A DNA stretch of 64,000 nucleotides. It comes from Drosophila miranda (taxonomy: Eukaryota > Arthropoda > Insecta > Diptera > Drosophilidae). The stretch covers positions 19,140,001 to 19,204,000 of the forward strand of contig NC_046676.1 in NCBI RefSeq assembly GCF_003369915.1, read 5' to 3'. The notes under the pieces were generated by a model. The model was given only the letters and a program-made list of their open reading frames with translations. It did no database searches and had not been told where the DNA came from. Positions 11,376-25,731 of this stretch are shown here, piece after piece (the stretch's first letter is position 1; every line of letters starts with the position of its first letter). The translations under genes were made by a program, and so were the position numbers.

Positions 11376-14300
11376 TCGGAGCTGCTTATTGTTGTTTATT
11401 ACCATTGATACTTGTATAATTACAATATGGGATCGTGAACGCATCTGCCTTTCACCACAAATGGAATGCAGCCCTGTACTCATTTTGAGGGGTTATAATT
11501 TTTTGGTACAATGCATTCGAAAAACAAATATCTCTGCTCGTCTGCGTTTTTCCCATTGCCTTCGAGATCGCCGTCGGTTTGTGGCAATACTCGTAGGTGA
11601 GAATTTATGTAGATTTTTTTCGGCTGCTGCATGCAGCTGCTTGGCCCGGCTATTTGTCAAATTGTTAAGTCTTTAGTCTATGGGGGATTGACAGGTGGGG
11701 TAACTGGTCAACTAGCTGCCGTTTCGACGTGGCTTCCACCTTGCCCCCGCGACGGCCAACCGAAACCCAAAAACCATGCTCTCTGATATGGCAGAAATAT
11801 TTCATGTCTGTGACGTGCCAGCCACCTAAACAAGCCGCTTAGTTGTACATTTTTCCATATTTGCAGCCACATTTTTTCCAGGTGTTGGCAAATATTTGAG
11901 ATACTTGTGTTACCATTGAAAGCACAACAATGAAATGTGATTTTTAGGAGCCAAAAATATAAACAGAGAGCACCCATTGGGGTCACCAGAACTACTCGTT
12001 TTCACTTTGCCCACGCGATGATCTATTGAGTGGGAAGGCTTTTCTCTCTTCCCATAAAAATGCTTAAAGACTTTAACCCATTTTAAAGGCCGCAGCGAAA
12101 TTGGAACCCAGAAAAAAGAAAAGTTATTAAAGAACAGAACAAGGCGGCTCCCAAGGAAGGTGCCGCCGGCAATGAGGAAGGTCAGTGAGTGGCTAATTAC
12201 GGAACCGAACGGAGTCGGAAAAACACCCGCAATATATCTTTAAACGAGAGGAAGATGCAACGAGTCACAGCTACAGTTAGCATTCCATCAAGGCGAGTGC
12301 CACAACGAGTTGCCGTAAGACCAGGCCAGCGAGGGGGGGGCGCGGAGTGGATCGGCTAGGAGTGGGCGAGTGTCTGCTGGTGTGTGGGGCCTGGGCGTGT
12401 CCAAACATTGACAAATCATCTTGACACCTCTGGACTGTCATAAAAATGGGTTACGGACATGATTTGCAATGCAATAAACTTAATTGAGTGCGCGTCAGAT
12501 TTTAATTTTAACCGAGCCCCGAAAACCGGTTCGAACATCGGAATTCCCCCAATCCCCATACCCCATACCCCCCATTCGCCCCATACCCCCCATACCAGAC
12601 ATTGTATATAGCGTATACTATATGGCATGAAGCGAACAAAAATGTGTATGGCCGAATCGAAATAAACTAAATAGTGAGTGAGCTGGTTCTAAGGCGCGAA
12701 AGTCGTAAAACGTTATTTTGTGATGCCCTCATGGTTCCTTTTCGATATTTGTTTTAACGATGCCATTAAATTCCCCCCTTTACGAAGACAGATTCGTGGC
12801 TGGATTTAGTTATTGCATTATAAAATGTCGCGCCGTTTAAATGGCGCCAAATTGTTAATAATCGACGCATACATTTGGTCATCATTAAAGCGGATTTTGT
12901 GGCTTTTGTGGTTTGCTATATATACCATAATAACGACCATAAATTCGCACTGATTTAATAATAACTTTTGGGGCAAATGCTTCAGGGGTTGGGGGTTGGG
13001 GGAGTAGTTTAAGAATTTTCTAGAGCTACAACAATTTCTGTACTTTCCTTTTTCATCTGCCAGATCGCTTCTCAAGAAATGTATTTAATTTTCAACAATT
13101 AAATAAAGCTGCCAACTAATCTCCCGTAATGGCTGGCTGTCATCAGAGTTGGCAAAATCTCAGCGTAAGCTGCACTTGAAAAATGGTTAAAAATCAACAT
13201 GAATATGAATCTCTCAGATACAGTAGTGCCTGTGGCTGGGACTGGGGGCTGAATAGGTATTTCCGTCACTTAAGCTGTGGCTTAAAATGTTTCTTCATTA
13301 GAATAAGTGTCATAAAAATAAACGCATAAAAAAGGCATCTTTCAGATGCCCGACCGTAAGCGGATCTAATCATTTTCCCATAAACAGCCGGCCGGCCAGC
13401 CGGCCAGCCAGCCAGGGGCTCAACTAAAATCTGCTTAAATTTCACCTGACACGCTAATTTGGCTAATAAACATTCAACTTCAGTCAACCACAAAATTCAA
13501 ACGAAATTTTCGAAGGCGTCAAACCATCGATGATCGGGCATCGGGGCCGAAAGTCAACAAAAAAAATGGATATAATGGTATTTGTTGTATACAAGAAAGT
13601 AATAAAATTAAATAATTTGCATATAAGACCGACATTCCTATACCCAGGCTGTTCCTGCACTGCTCCTCGGGTGATAAATTCGACGCTACTCAAAACCAGT
13701 GAGCTATTTGCCGTTGAAATATTTTGACGTCAAACCGAGACATATTCTCATGCAAATTTTTGTATCTCAAACCGGCTGATCTGCCCAGACAGAGGTGTAA
13801 CATTCAAGTTTTCGAACATAATTTTGAGCTTGAAATTTCATGGAAATAAACAAAATAATTCACTTGATTCTGGTGAGAGGCTAGCTTTAATTCGGAATCA
13901 ATCTATATCTATAGCCATCGCAGTGCTCATTAAGATGTCTGTTCTTCCAACTAGATATCTGATCAGATCTCCCAGATCTATACCCAAAAACGAGCCAAGG
14001 TTTGATGGAGGTTCTCAGTTTTGGAGAGGTGCCACAGACAGCGCCTTACAAAAGTGGCAAGTGCTTTGCGTATTTAAATTTATCGCTTAACAAATTTATT
14101 TTTTGTTAAACAAATTTATAAATTATTACTCTGAGCGTATAATAAAATTTCATTAGCGACTCTGTCTCCGACTCCGACTCTGGCGTTGGCGTTGGCGTTT
14201 TTCGCGGCGCTACTTGGCCGACCCTGCCCACCGCCTTTTGTTTTGGACAGACCCGTCGGAGATTTAGTAGAAAAGCCAGGACCGACAGTCGACACTGATC

Positions 14301-14873
14301 ACTGGTCGCACTTGCGGGCTAAATTTGCATACGTCGCCGCAGCATACAAAAATGTTGGTTAATTAATTTCAGACACGCCATACATCTCGGATGCTTTGCA
14401 TAAATTAATATGAAATCTTTATTTACTTATGATTTATGATTTATGCGGTGTCAACATGCCCCCCCCTGACATGCTATCAAACATCGACATTTTCCCTTAG
14501 ACCCAAAGCATCTTTTGTGATGAAAATTGCCGAAAAGCGCCCACGCGTTTTGCCCGCGACTCTGCGGCGACTCTGGCCGCTCCAAACGGATTGAGGTCAT
14601 AGGCGACGTTCGATTTACACATTGTTCGAGATTCTTATCAAATCTAACATGATTTTCGTATTATGTGTGGAATTTTGTTGTTGTGGTTTTTTTCCCAATA
14701 TTTTTCAGTGGGGAATTCCAATTCAAATTGAGTGTCCAAAAAAACTGCTTGAGGGGGGAAATCAGCCAAATATGCTTGCCGGGGGGAAGGACAAGGACTA
14801 GTTAGACCTATAGATCGGTTTATGAGACATCATTTTAGCCATAATCTTACCTTTAATTTGAAAGTCTTTTCCA
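11376..14873. other. Noncoding region beyond the FGF stop codon
   Basis: No convincing coding frame. It holds a C-rich CCCATAC repeat near 12541-12600 and a plausible FGF poly(A) signal (TTTATT on the plus strand, 14418-14423). The rest is unassigned. Confidence 0.55.
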
Positions 14874-17800
14874 CTAGCAGCTGGCTGTATCTTTGATAGG
14901 GGGGAAACAGGTGGGGTTTCTTTTCGAAATAAATACCACAGGTTTGTATTGTACTATATGTGTTTCATATTTATTATTTTGAATTCGTATCGTTTCATCG
15001 TCATTCGCAAATTGCTCGTTATAATTACTATTATGGTTATTATTGATCAGCAGCCCGTTATCGTTATCGTTATCGTTATCGTTAACAACGTTAATATTTG
15101 CATTATAGTTATCAATATTAGGTTGTTGTTGCTGAGGCTGCTGCTGCTGCTGCGGCTGCGGCTGTGGCAGGTTTAGGCTACGAAAAAGCTTCTTTAGAAT
15201 ATGTTTTTCGTGCTCCTCCTCGATGGGAGAGCCATCGTCGATTATATTATTAGCATCAATATGATTGCGATTCTCCGCCACAGTTTCGATAACTGTTTCC
15301 GCTTCCGCTGTTGCCCCTGGCTCTGCTTTCGTTGCGGCTTCATCTGCCACACTGTCAATTCGATCGTTGGATTGCTTAAGATTATTGTCAATATTCTGAT
15401 TGAACGCGCTCTGGCTATGGCTATGGCTATGGCTATGGCTATGGCTATGGCTATGGCTATTTGGACTATCGAACTTAGTGCTAGTCTCTAAGCTACTAGA
15501 ATCAGTCGTGCTACTTTTAGTATTCATATTATAATGCTCGTTACTGTACAAGTAGTTGTAGTTGTAGTTTTTTGGCAAGGCAGGTATTGCATTATTAACA
15601 TTATCGCTATCACTATTTAGATATAGACTAAGATCTACGTTTAGATTACGGCTTACGTTTAGGTGTGGTGGTAGCTGCAGGGTTTGCTCTGGGCTTAGGG
15701 TTTCTAGGTTTCTATTAACATAGGATGTTGAGTATTCGTTTTGTTGCTCCCGCTCCCGCTCCTCCCGCTCCTCCCGCTCCCGCTCCCGCTCCTCCTCCTG
15801 CTCCTGCTGCTGCTGACGCTGCGAAGCCATCTCCACCAGCTGCATATCCGCCCTTGTGGCCGCACCAGAACCCGCTGATCCCGCTGATCCCGTGGCAGCG
15901 GCAGCTGCAGCGGCAGACCTTTTCCGCCTGTCCCGCTTACGACTGCTGGCCGCCAGGATGGCCACCAGATTGAAAGCGGAGGGGGCCAGCGAGGCAGCTG
16001 TGGCCGTCAGGGCCGTTGTGGTGGCCGTCGACGAGGAGGAGGCGGACGACGTGGCCTTGGGCAGGTGCTCGGTGTCGCGCTGCTCCTGCTCCTGCTCCCA
16101 CTGCTGCTGCTGCTGCTTGTGGCGGCGCCGCTCCAGCCGGCGGCGTCGTCGCCGCTCCATGAGGGTGGCGTTGTTGTGATGGTGGCGCACCTCCAGGTTC
16201 TTCGGCTGCGGCTGTTGCATGGCCCCCACTGTGGCGCCGCTGTGGTGCTGCCGCTGCCGTAGGCGGTGCTGCTGCTGCTGCTGCTGGCGGTGCTGGCGTC
16301 GTTCCCAGTTTCGCTTGATGATTTTTTGCTCCTGCAACATGTCATCCAAGTGGTTGTCTTTCTTGTTGTTGTTGTTGTTGTTGTTGCTATTGGCTTGGTT
16401 GTAGGACTTAAGGCTATTGCTGTTGTGGCTGTTGTGGGCTATAGAAGAACTATCGCTAGTAATACTGGTTGCTGCTGGGCGACGCGGCCTTCCACGCACG
16501 CGTTTCGTGCCCGACACTGGCACTGGGCTCAACATTGTGGTTGTGGTTGTGTGTGGGGTTGTGGGGGTGGTTGTGGGGGCTGTTGTGGGTCTGGCTGTGG
16601 TGCTGCTGGTTGTAGTACTGGGCGTGGTTGTTGTCGTTGTCGACGTGGTCGTCGTTTTAGTGGTTTTGCTGGAAAACTTGTGTTTCCTGGGACCCAACAG
16701 CGCCATATTGCTGCGGAAATGCTCCGCCTCCGAGCGGAAGAACAGGAAACAGGCATTGCGCATCCGATTCGGGCGCTCCAGGTCCCGCGGACCGATGGGC
16801 CTAAAGTTCCGCTTGATCCCCACATGCAGCACCGGATTGTAGGCGTGCGTGAACTGATAGTAGCCGTGATCCAGTGACTCCCTGAAGTGGCAGTCGTTTG
16901 TGGCGTTTCTCTGTTCGAAGAGGGTCGAGATAGGGAGAGAAAGCAAGGCAAAAGCTGCCGTTAGTCGGGTTTGCCAGAGACAGGGATATCTAGGTGGGGA
17001 GGGGGGGACGTTCTCTAGGCTATATCCGGTGGAGACTCACCTTTCCAACAAGTCTGCCTTGATGAAAGCACAGATAGTAGTCCACATCCTTGGCATAGAT
17101 GGTGATTTTGAAGTCCACGCTCAGTGCATCGCCCACACTGTCCATCGTGAAGGATTCTGTGGAAATTGAAAAATCAAATTTAATTAATTATTGGCAAACA
17201 AAAGTTTTCTATTGTGTAAATAGTCGACGGCGGCGATGGTGGTGGAGCACTTGAGCCGCCTGCAGATAACCCAATTAATTGAAAGGTTCTCCGATAAAGT
17301 TATGAAAGGCGTTGGGCGGTTGATAAGTGCGCCATGTGGAACGCCGATTCTTGGGACATTTAATGAAATCAATTAATCAACTGTCGTTCAGTCGTTGAAC
17401 TCCCTCTCAGTGGCCGGGCGGGGGGGGGGGTTTAACCCTGAAAAATCTCTAAATTCTTACGGTCTGGGGGCAGACCTTCGGGGGGGGGTGTGCAGCAACA
17501 GCCTAAAGCCCAGGCACTAGCTCCACTGATAAGATAACATACCCAAGTGACAGTTTTCTGTTTCCTCACCGAAAGAGAGGCTATTGCTGAGACCCAAAGA
17601 GATGCTTCGAGGCCGTAGTACCAGCCCCGGACCTTTGCCCCTGCGGTCTGCGGCCTGGCATGCTGTCTTGTCGCTTTCGTTCACCCATCAACCTACTATG
17701 AGCGGCTGCTCCTGAACTTCACAGACGGGAGACGGCTTGGAAAACCGCAGAAAAAGCAAATAAATTCCGAAATAAATTCAAAGACGCACTGGACGGCGCT

Positions 17801-20800
17801 TGGGGCGGCTTCGTGGCGGTTCATAACATCAATCAAATATTAAATTACCAATAATTTAATTAAGCACGCCATATGCACAGACAGGGGGCGGTAGCGAGGG
17901 GTAGAGACGGGGTAGAGACAGAGTTCAAAATATATACGATGGGATGTACTCTCGCAGACTCTAGTATAAATGCCAATTTAATTTAAATGCCAATGGTAAT
18001 TGATGAACGAACTCGGGAATGTCTTGGTGGTGGGGGGGGGGGGCGAGGAGGGGATACTTACGTGCCAGCGATATGTCCTCGGCGGTCACTTTGCCGTGCG
18101 CGTTGATGTGCAGCGCACGATCGTTGTGTTTCTTCAACGTTAAAACATATTCGTCCGTTTTCTTTGCGCCTGTTTTGATCACAAGAGCAAGCATTACCTA
18201 CATGGAAGAGGGAGAGAGAGAGATTAATAGCTGATTCGCATCTGGCGACTAATCCCAGCCGCCCAGCAGCCCAGCAGCCCAGCCGCCCAGCAGCCCAGCA
18301 GCCCAGCAGCCGCGGCATAACGAAACCCTTTTGGCCCATAAATTTCCATTAATACGATGAGCTTTTTATTATGGAGCCTCGCCCGACTCGGACACATGTG
18401 ACACGGCCGACCCAAGGCCTTTAATGGTCCAAGTTGGGTCGTTAAGCGGCCTGCCCTGGCAGCTGAAGTTAGAGCCATCCCAGTGGGTGGGCCCCGCCCT
18501 CTTTTCCGATTGGCCGGCTCCACCCACTGGCTGGCACGGGTCTGGCTCATGTCTCTCTTGGCTGACACGTTTTCCACCTTTGACCAACTGAATTTCACCA
18601 AGACCATTAATGATATCACGCGTAGATATGGCATATATGCAAATCAGCAAAACAAGCGGCAAGCCAGACAAATGACATATCGGAATGGATGGTGGAATCG
18701 ACTGTTTATCGGGTCTACGGAGAGCGCACGGCACCAACGTCCAAATCGTTGGTTAGTTATTTTCGGGTAAATTGCTAAAAATACCCCCAGGGCTTAGTGG
18801 GGGGGCTTTAGGAGAGCTCTTAAGGAGCTCCGAACTTATGGCCCAAGTGCCGGGGAGGCGCGTGCCCGTCGAGGGTCCGTATGGAATGCCAGATGGAACA
18901 TTCCTCAATCGCTTGTCAGAGCGGCAGAGCGACAGATGGGAGATCGGAGATGGATGGTTGGTGGCAGTGTTTGCACTACTCAAAAGCCGAAAATACTGTA
19001 TCGTTTGACGGGCGACCTTTTCCACAGTTCAATGACGCTTTGGTGATAATCATAATAATAATTATTATTATTTTTATGGTTAGGCTCAAGTGGAGACCCC
19101 ACAGCCGAGAGCCACAGAGCCACAGAGCCACTCCAAAGTACACACAAAACGCTCTCGTATCGAACTCTGAATGGGTCTCCCCCACTCCACTCCCATTTTC
19201 GATTACACACACTCTCAATCTTTCGATCTTGTTATGACATTTTCTGATAATTATTCCGAGTGTCGATGGGGTTTGAAGAATCCCAGATGGCCGAAACTGG
19301 GTTAAAGGGTCGTCACCATGTTGGCCAAGAGGAGAGGAGAGCGGAGCGGTTTCCCCCACATAAATTAGTTGCTCACGATTATATATACAACAAATTATAC
19401 GCCATAAATCCGCTAAGCTTTACAATTACCCGCAGTCGTAAAAATGCAAAACCAAAAAAAAATATATATATTATTTTACATAAGCGGCGATTGGCGATTG
19501 GCGTTGGGCAGACTATATAGTAAATCAATCAAGGGCTACTCACCATCAGTATAAAAATAGTCCTGACATTGGGCAGCGTGAACTGTAGTAACCTGAAAGT
19601 AGAAGAACGGAACGGCTGTAGTAGGGCTTACGATACCCGCTATAAATAAGGAATTTCGAGAACTGTGTATGATTCAAAAATATAGCAAAATTTGCATAAA
19701 TCCTACAGTTTATTATTAATGATTATTATTGATTTTATTGATTTGTTTTCAACGTTTTTTTTTTTTTTGTGCTTCGGACTTCCGTCTCGGGTCTGTGGGG
19801 CTTGAACAACAATTAAGTCATTTCATCATGAGATGATCGTGAGCTCTTTAAAAGCAACCATCTATGGGACTCTATGGAGAGCCCTTTCAGTGGCTCTGGC
19901 TCTGACGGTGGCTCTGGCTCAATGTCACCCCACAAGTGAGCACAAGTGGCCGGGCTTTTGTTTGTTTTTCTTTATCGATTCAACTGAACAACGTTTGTGG
20001 CCGGGAAAGTCTTGGCACAAGTATTCTGCATATACTGTTTCACGAGCCACTAATCCCCGCCAGGTCCATGTCCAGGCGCGGCCGAAAAGGTCATTGATTT
20101 CAGCTTAGCACTGAACTACAAAGCCAAGAACAAAACAAAACGAAAACCGAACCGAAGAGAACACAGAACTCAAGACCGAAAAGGGTAGTTTCTTGAGACG
20201 AAGGTCTTTTTTGCCCGGCCTGAAAAGTGAAAATATAAAAGAATCAAGCTCAAGAAATCAATACAGAGAGGGTGAGGGACGATGGACGAGGGACGAGGGC
20301 AAAACCAGCCCCGGGAGGAGGAGGCGCATTCAAGTCCCATTGCAAGTCCCTCGCCATTTACCCTCTCAGTGGGCCGTCCCCGAAAAATCAAATGCCTCGG
20401 GCCGTGTGGCGTGCGATTTTTATCATTTTTCAATTTCACGGCAGACAATACGGTCCATTTGAAATGTGCCCCCGGGAGACTTGGCTTTCGCTTTGGCAAG
20501 CAATTAAATCAGCTTTTGGGCTACCCGAAATATGAAAAGTGTGGAGGAGTTGTTGGCCATTCTGCTGACTGATCAATGGTGAGGGGCCAGGTAGGGGGAA
20601 AGCTCTGGCTAGGCAACCGCAAGGGAGACGGAAAGCCGAAACCGAAAACAGCACAAAAGCCCATCTCCATGTGACCCGCTGTGGCTCTGGCTGTAGCTCT
20701 ATGCGATTCTCATGTATGTAATCCGATATCGCTCCTCTGTCTGTGCTTTACTTTTGTCTGTCTGTGTGTGTGTGTGTGTTGGCCTTACAATGCGACTCAT

Positions 20801-23712
20801 AATTACCTTATTTGGTATGCAGACAGGGCACATCCCAGGCAGATACGGGAGCCCAAAAAGGGTCCCTCCAGCTCTTGTCTGGAATGTGCCCTGAATACTG
20901 AATAGTTTTCTTAAGTTTTCCTTTGGCTACGTGCCATGGCTGAGGACCTCCCAAAGGCGAGCTTTCACACAGACACGGCTCACCGACAGCCAAAGGTCGG
21001 ACTATGAGCGCCTTGAGGCGCAGCTTTCAAAAGCTCACCAATACTAGTGCCAGAGCTGTGCGTGTGTATGGACTGGTGCCTCTTGTGGCGGCGTCTACGT
21101 CACCAAACCACTTTTAAAAAGTGCAATCTAATCACTTGGACATTTTTTCAGGCCTTAATTAGTTTGTCCATTCGATTGTATGGGTATTTTGATTTGGAAA
21201 TAAATAAATCAACTCTGCTGAATGGAAATTAAAATTAAAATTAAACTCCAAGTGTTTCGGCCCGATCCCAACGACCGATAAATGTGCTAAGTGAAGCCAA
21301 CTTGTCAGCAGCGAAAACTCAGTTACCTCCGATGTCTTTAGATCTGTCCAGTGCCCAGTACCCAGTATCCATTACCCAGCAAACTTGTTTGTGTTTCGCC
21401 TCAGAGAACGGGCACGTGTTGTCGCTGGACTTTAACACTTGTTGATTCAACATCCACAAAATAGTAACCGCTTTAAATGTGAATTTATATATATATTCGC
21501 GGGACTGCCATCTGAGGAATGCGGCGGCGATTAGATTAAGCCCAAGTATTTGGACAGCCAGTGGACAGTGGGTTGGCGCAAAAGATCCCACAGATAAACC
21601 CCCAAAGAAAGTGATAGACGATGTCCGACAACATGTTTCGGATTCCAGCGGCCACTTATGCTCCCTGATTGCGGCCACGTGTTCTCGCGGGCACCTCATC
21701 AATCATGTAATCGCCTCGACATAATTGCAGCCCCACAGCACCCCTCCGCGGGGAGGCCAAGTGTGAAATTCCATGCTGCCAATTGTGCGTGTGAGTGCGA
21801 TGCAGTCTTTCCTTTTGTTTTAGGGGTTGCAACTGGATGTCACTCAATACTCAATACCCTGGCATCATCCACCTTGCGCTTTTCGCCGAGCCAGCAACAA
21901 CCCTAAGCCTCATCCCCTCTGATCCTCCTGCGACTCCTCCTCGTCCTCGTCCTCGACCGGCTGCAATTGCATTTGCTGCGACTTAATGAAGTTCTAGTAG
22001 CGCCGAGAGCGGACAGAGGACAGAGGACAGAGGACAGCGGAGGGTGGATGGATACACGTTCTTTAGTGACTTTGACAGTTGCCAGTTTGAGTTCTGCGAA
22101 CAGGGGCCGCACACAGGCGGTGTATGAAAATATTTATATAATTTTTGCAGCGACAGGCGGCAGTGGGAGGCCGGATTCGCACGATCTTGGGTGTGGGTAA
22201 TGCAAGAATGCGACTGCCAGTGGGAGAGAGCGGAATCTAGAGTACATGGAGCAATACCTTGCCTACTTTTGGTACCCACTCAGAGGTCCATCCATCCATC
22301 CCCCCCCTAAAGCACTTGAACTTGCAGCAACGCCCCAAATATAAACAGACACAACAAAGATCCGACGGGGAATCGGGAGCCCGTGCGAGTTCAATGTACC
22401 CCAGCGATAAGCTAATGTTGTTGCCTGTCGCTAGATATACGTACGTACAATATATGGAAGAACCAGAGCAGAAGTCGTGCACGGAGCACAGTGTCAAGGC
22501 TGCGCGATGGAGGCTGCTGTGGAGCTGTGGAGCTGCGAAGGTGCGACGTGCCGCAACACAAATCTCGACTCATTAGCAGCCCTCACTCTGTTACTGTTAC
22601 TCAGATGCTGCTGCATAATTCCTGGAAAAGGCGTGAAGCGGAATGGGCCCGGCCCTGTTCGAGGGGTGGGATCTAATGCGATTTTCGTCGCAGCGACAGC
22701 TGCTGCTGCTGCTGCTGCTGCTGGTCTATTGGGTGATAAGCCGCTTTCAGAGCCCTTTCTGATAAGTAGCCAGCCCGTCCGACGACGGGCTACTTAAGTG
22801 GCAGCGGCCAGAGACTTTGTTGTGCTAGGCAGCCATTCAGCAACTTTCCCAAAGTGTCAACAGTGAGCAGGCGGGCCCCGAGTCGGGCTCCAAGGCAAAC
22901 ATTCGGGCAAGTGCATTGATTGAATGTCTAGGGACTGTGCGAGTTGCTCAAATATGACACCTTTTCTCGAGGCAAACAACAATAATTATGCACCCGAGAT
23001 GCACTATCGATATATCGATTTATTGTCAGTTTTGTTATCGAACAGAAATGCAGCCATAAAAGTCGCTTTTACATTTGATAAGCTCTGATAAGGCGCTCGC
23101 TGGGCCTGGCCAATAAATCAATCGAAAGCACAGCCTTGACAATAACTCATCCATAAACCAAACGCTTAGCCCCCCCTAACCCCAGAGGACGGGACGGATT
23201 TCTTCAAAAACTTTCTAATTCCGGGGCGAGAAATTCATCAAAATCTCTTATCGATGATGGCCACCGCCGGTCAGGGCCTAGGCCTACGCCGTTGACTGTG
23301 CAAAGTGGGTGTGTTTGTTGTTTTACACAACCGTAAAACAACAACAACAACACGGCACATTGTAGGTCAGGTGCAACGTCAATCGTCTTTGGCCCTATGC
23401 AGGTGTATGGAGAAGAGACTGCGACGGGGACTGCGCGACTGGTTGTAATTCATAATGCAAATATTTGCATAAATCGAACAATTTTACAAGCGAGTACTAG
23501 CTGGTAGATCTACGGGCACCCATCGCTTCTCCCCCCCCCCTCCCCCCCCTGAAAATATGCCAAAAGAAAGCCAAGTTATCAGCGTGGAAAACTTTAGTAA
23601 TAGTAAAACCAAAGACCTCCGCGTGTTCTGGCAGCAAAAAAAAAAAGGAAAAGCAAAATAAACAATAAACACTTGACGGTCGTCGCATTGTTATTATTAT
23701 TATTATTATACT

Positions 23713-23758
<46 letters not shown>

Positions 23759-25329
23759 GCTACTACTACGCGTAGTACGCCAAAGGCGTATATTTTGAAA
23801 TTGTTCGTTGATAAGATAGTGGGTGGGTGCCTGGCGCTTGGGTGTCACCTCGGGTGCGTTTGTACGGCTTGGCGACAGTCCAAGATGGTCCGAGATGGTC
23901 CGGAGATCCTAGCCAACCCGTTAATCGGGTGCCATGTGGATGCCACCTCAGAGGAATGCGAGAAACTCTGAGCCCAGCTGCTGCCATGACTAATCGCCAA
24001 CGATATATGTATGTACTAAATGCTCGGTAAGGCGGAGCTTGTGGGAGGAACGTGACTTGGTGCCACAGCCTGTGGCGTCATACGCCTATGTTCCCGGCAT
24101 TGCATTACTCAATTTTTGTTCTGAAACCAGAGCAGAGCAGGCATACAGCTTTTTGCGTAAACCGAGCGTAAACCTAATTATAAAAAAGAAAACTTTTAAA
24201 CGCCAACAAACTTTTCAACAAACTTGCGGGGGGGGGGGGGGGGACACGTTTTGCCAGTGGCAGATCTTTCCCTTGGAATGCTAGAAGGCTACAAACAGTT
24301 ACAAATGATTCGGTTTCGGTTTCGGTTTCTGTTTCTGGGGCTCGATGTCAAGTGATTGCATTAATCAAAGCTGCACAAATATGTGCCGAGTCATAAATAC
24401 AGGCGGCATATAGCCGGGTTTATGATGTTTTTACCATTAGAACATGTGATTTGGCGAATCGTACAATAAATTTCAATAAAACTCTTGAGGAGAGTGTGAT
24501 AGATTAATGTGTATAACGGAGATTGTTGCGAGTCTAGCGTGTCAGAGACAGGGCCAGAGGCTGGGCACGCTCCACCAGAAGTGCTGCTCCATAACGGGCT
24601 GCCATTGGGGCTTATCACCCTTCAGGTGGGTTCTGTTCTCGAGTGTTATCTGCTCCTATTTCCGTTTAATTAATAAAAGAAAAGAACAAATTCGAACTAA
24701 AAAATCAAATATTGTCTCATTGGCTCTTATCTTCCCCCTCGAATGCGTTGCCATTTGGGGCGTGGCCATGTTTGACTTGGGGAAATGTTGAACTTGTTTT
24801 ATGGCTGCCCTGCCAGAGGTGCCACGGATGGGGTGTGAGATTAGAGACAATTAGTTTGAATTAGTCGGTGGGGGGGGGCTGGGGCATTAAAGGTTTAACT
24901 TGGTTTACTTTTTCCCTGGATTGGAAACTCTTTTGGGCGACTGCTCCACGCGTTTTCAGCCGAGGGTTGGCCGCGCTGGCAGTTGATTTAGAACTCAGGT
25001 AAATGTCCTGAGATCTGAACACGCCACAAGTCCCCGACGACCCTCGAAAGTTTTTTTTTATTTTTCGAAAAAAGGGGTTGTACGCGCACAGAGAGCAGTA
25101 CACTCACACACACACACACACACACACACATCCTGACAGTTTGCATGTGTTGGTGCCATAACAAGTTATAAATGGCAATTATGGACCTGAACCAGATACA
25201 GATACAGAAACAGAAACCGAAACCGAAACCGAAACCGTATGCGATTTCATATTTCATGTTTCAAACATATAATTGTGCTTTTGAATTGTTTTTTAAGTGA
25301 AATAGCGCTTTGGCCCTTATAAAGGAGGG

Positions 25330-25369
<40 letters not shown>

Positions 25370-25731
25370 ATGGCGTATAGGTGTGCGAAACACAGGTCAT
25401 GGTATTTGCGGATTATTCCTTTGATTGGGTTTGCTTTTTGGCGTGGTTTTTTCTTTTTGCCTCCTTTTGCACGTGGTTGCCCCACAAAAGATACAAATCG
25501 CTTAAGCTCTGAATGAATTCTCACTAAAAGGTGGAACGATACACGTCTCATTTATTATTTTATAATTCCATTCCATTAAAAAATACCTTCTAGGAAAATT
25601 TCACAACTGTCTGGCCTGGCCCAAGAATTCACTTTTCTATATCTAAGGAATTTCACATTTTTACGATTTGAATTGCGATCATTCTGGTGAAATTGAATCA
25701 CTTCGGTGCGATATTGAATTTGTACTTACAT
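14874..25731 (-). CDS. pyr: FGF8-like growth factor (pyramus most likely; thisbe possible)
   Basis: Secreted or membrane-tethered FGF ligand; the fly FGF8-like ligands act on the Heartless receptor in mesoderm and glia. I join complement(14874..16910, 17041..17156, 18062..18197, 19544..19592, 25730..25731), about 779 aa, close to the 750-770 aa I recall for the fly proteins. All junctions are GT-AG and keep frame. The start codon is split: AT at 25731-25730 and G at 19592. Residues 1-25 form a hydrophobic signal peptide (TIFILMVMLALVI). The FGF core spans about residues 34-165: HINAHGK, then ITIYAKDVDYYLCFHQGRLV (strand like FGF8 GLYICMNKKGKL), then NDCHFRESLDHGYYQF and a final cysteine/HF strand. 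The long tail is low complexity (Thr, Asn, Gln, His-Ser repeats), with a weak hydrophobic patch near residues 405-418 followed by a polybasic RKRDRRKR site near 420-428, perhaps for cleavage or tethering. pyr is preferred over ths because I recall its gene number lying close to that of the PIR1-like neighbour. Family is confident, paralogue is not. Confidence 0.8.
15413..15463. repeat. Hexamer repeat inside the FGF coding exon
   Basis: (CTATGG)n on the plus strand encodes a run of alternating His-Ser in the FGF tail on the minus strand. Copy-number change keeps the reading frame. Confidence 0.9.
18253..18312. repeat. CCCAGCAG/CCCAGCCG tandem repeat
   Basis: About seven 8-bp units, in the FGF intron between the coding exons at 18.2 and 19.5 kb. 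Confidence 0.85.
23689..23757. repeat. (TTA)n followed by (TG)n microsatellite
   Basis: A TTA run of about 20 bp is followed by about 40 bp of TG, within the large FGF first intron. Confidence 0.95.
25104..25131. repeat. CA microsatellite
   Basis: (CA)n of about 28 bp in the FGF first intron. A second run lies at 25332-25362. Confidence 0.95.

Noticed and set aside
16266..16877. 203-codon plus-strand frame
   Set aside because: Antisense to the FGF low-complexity tail; trinucleotide repeats open all phases.
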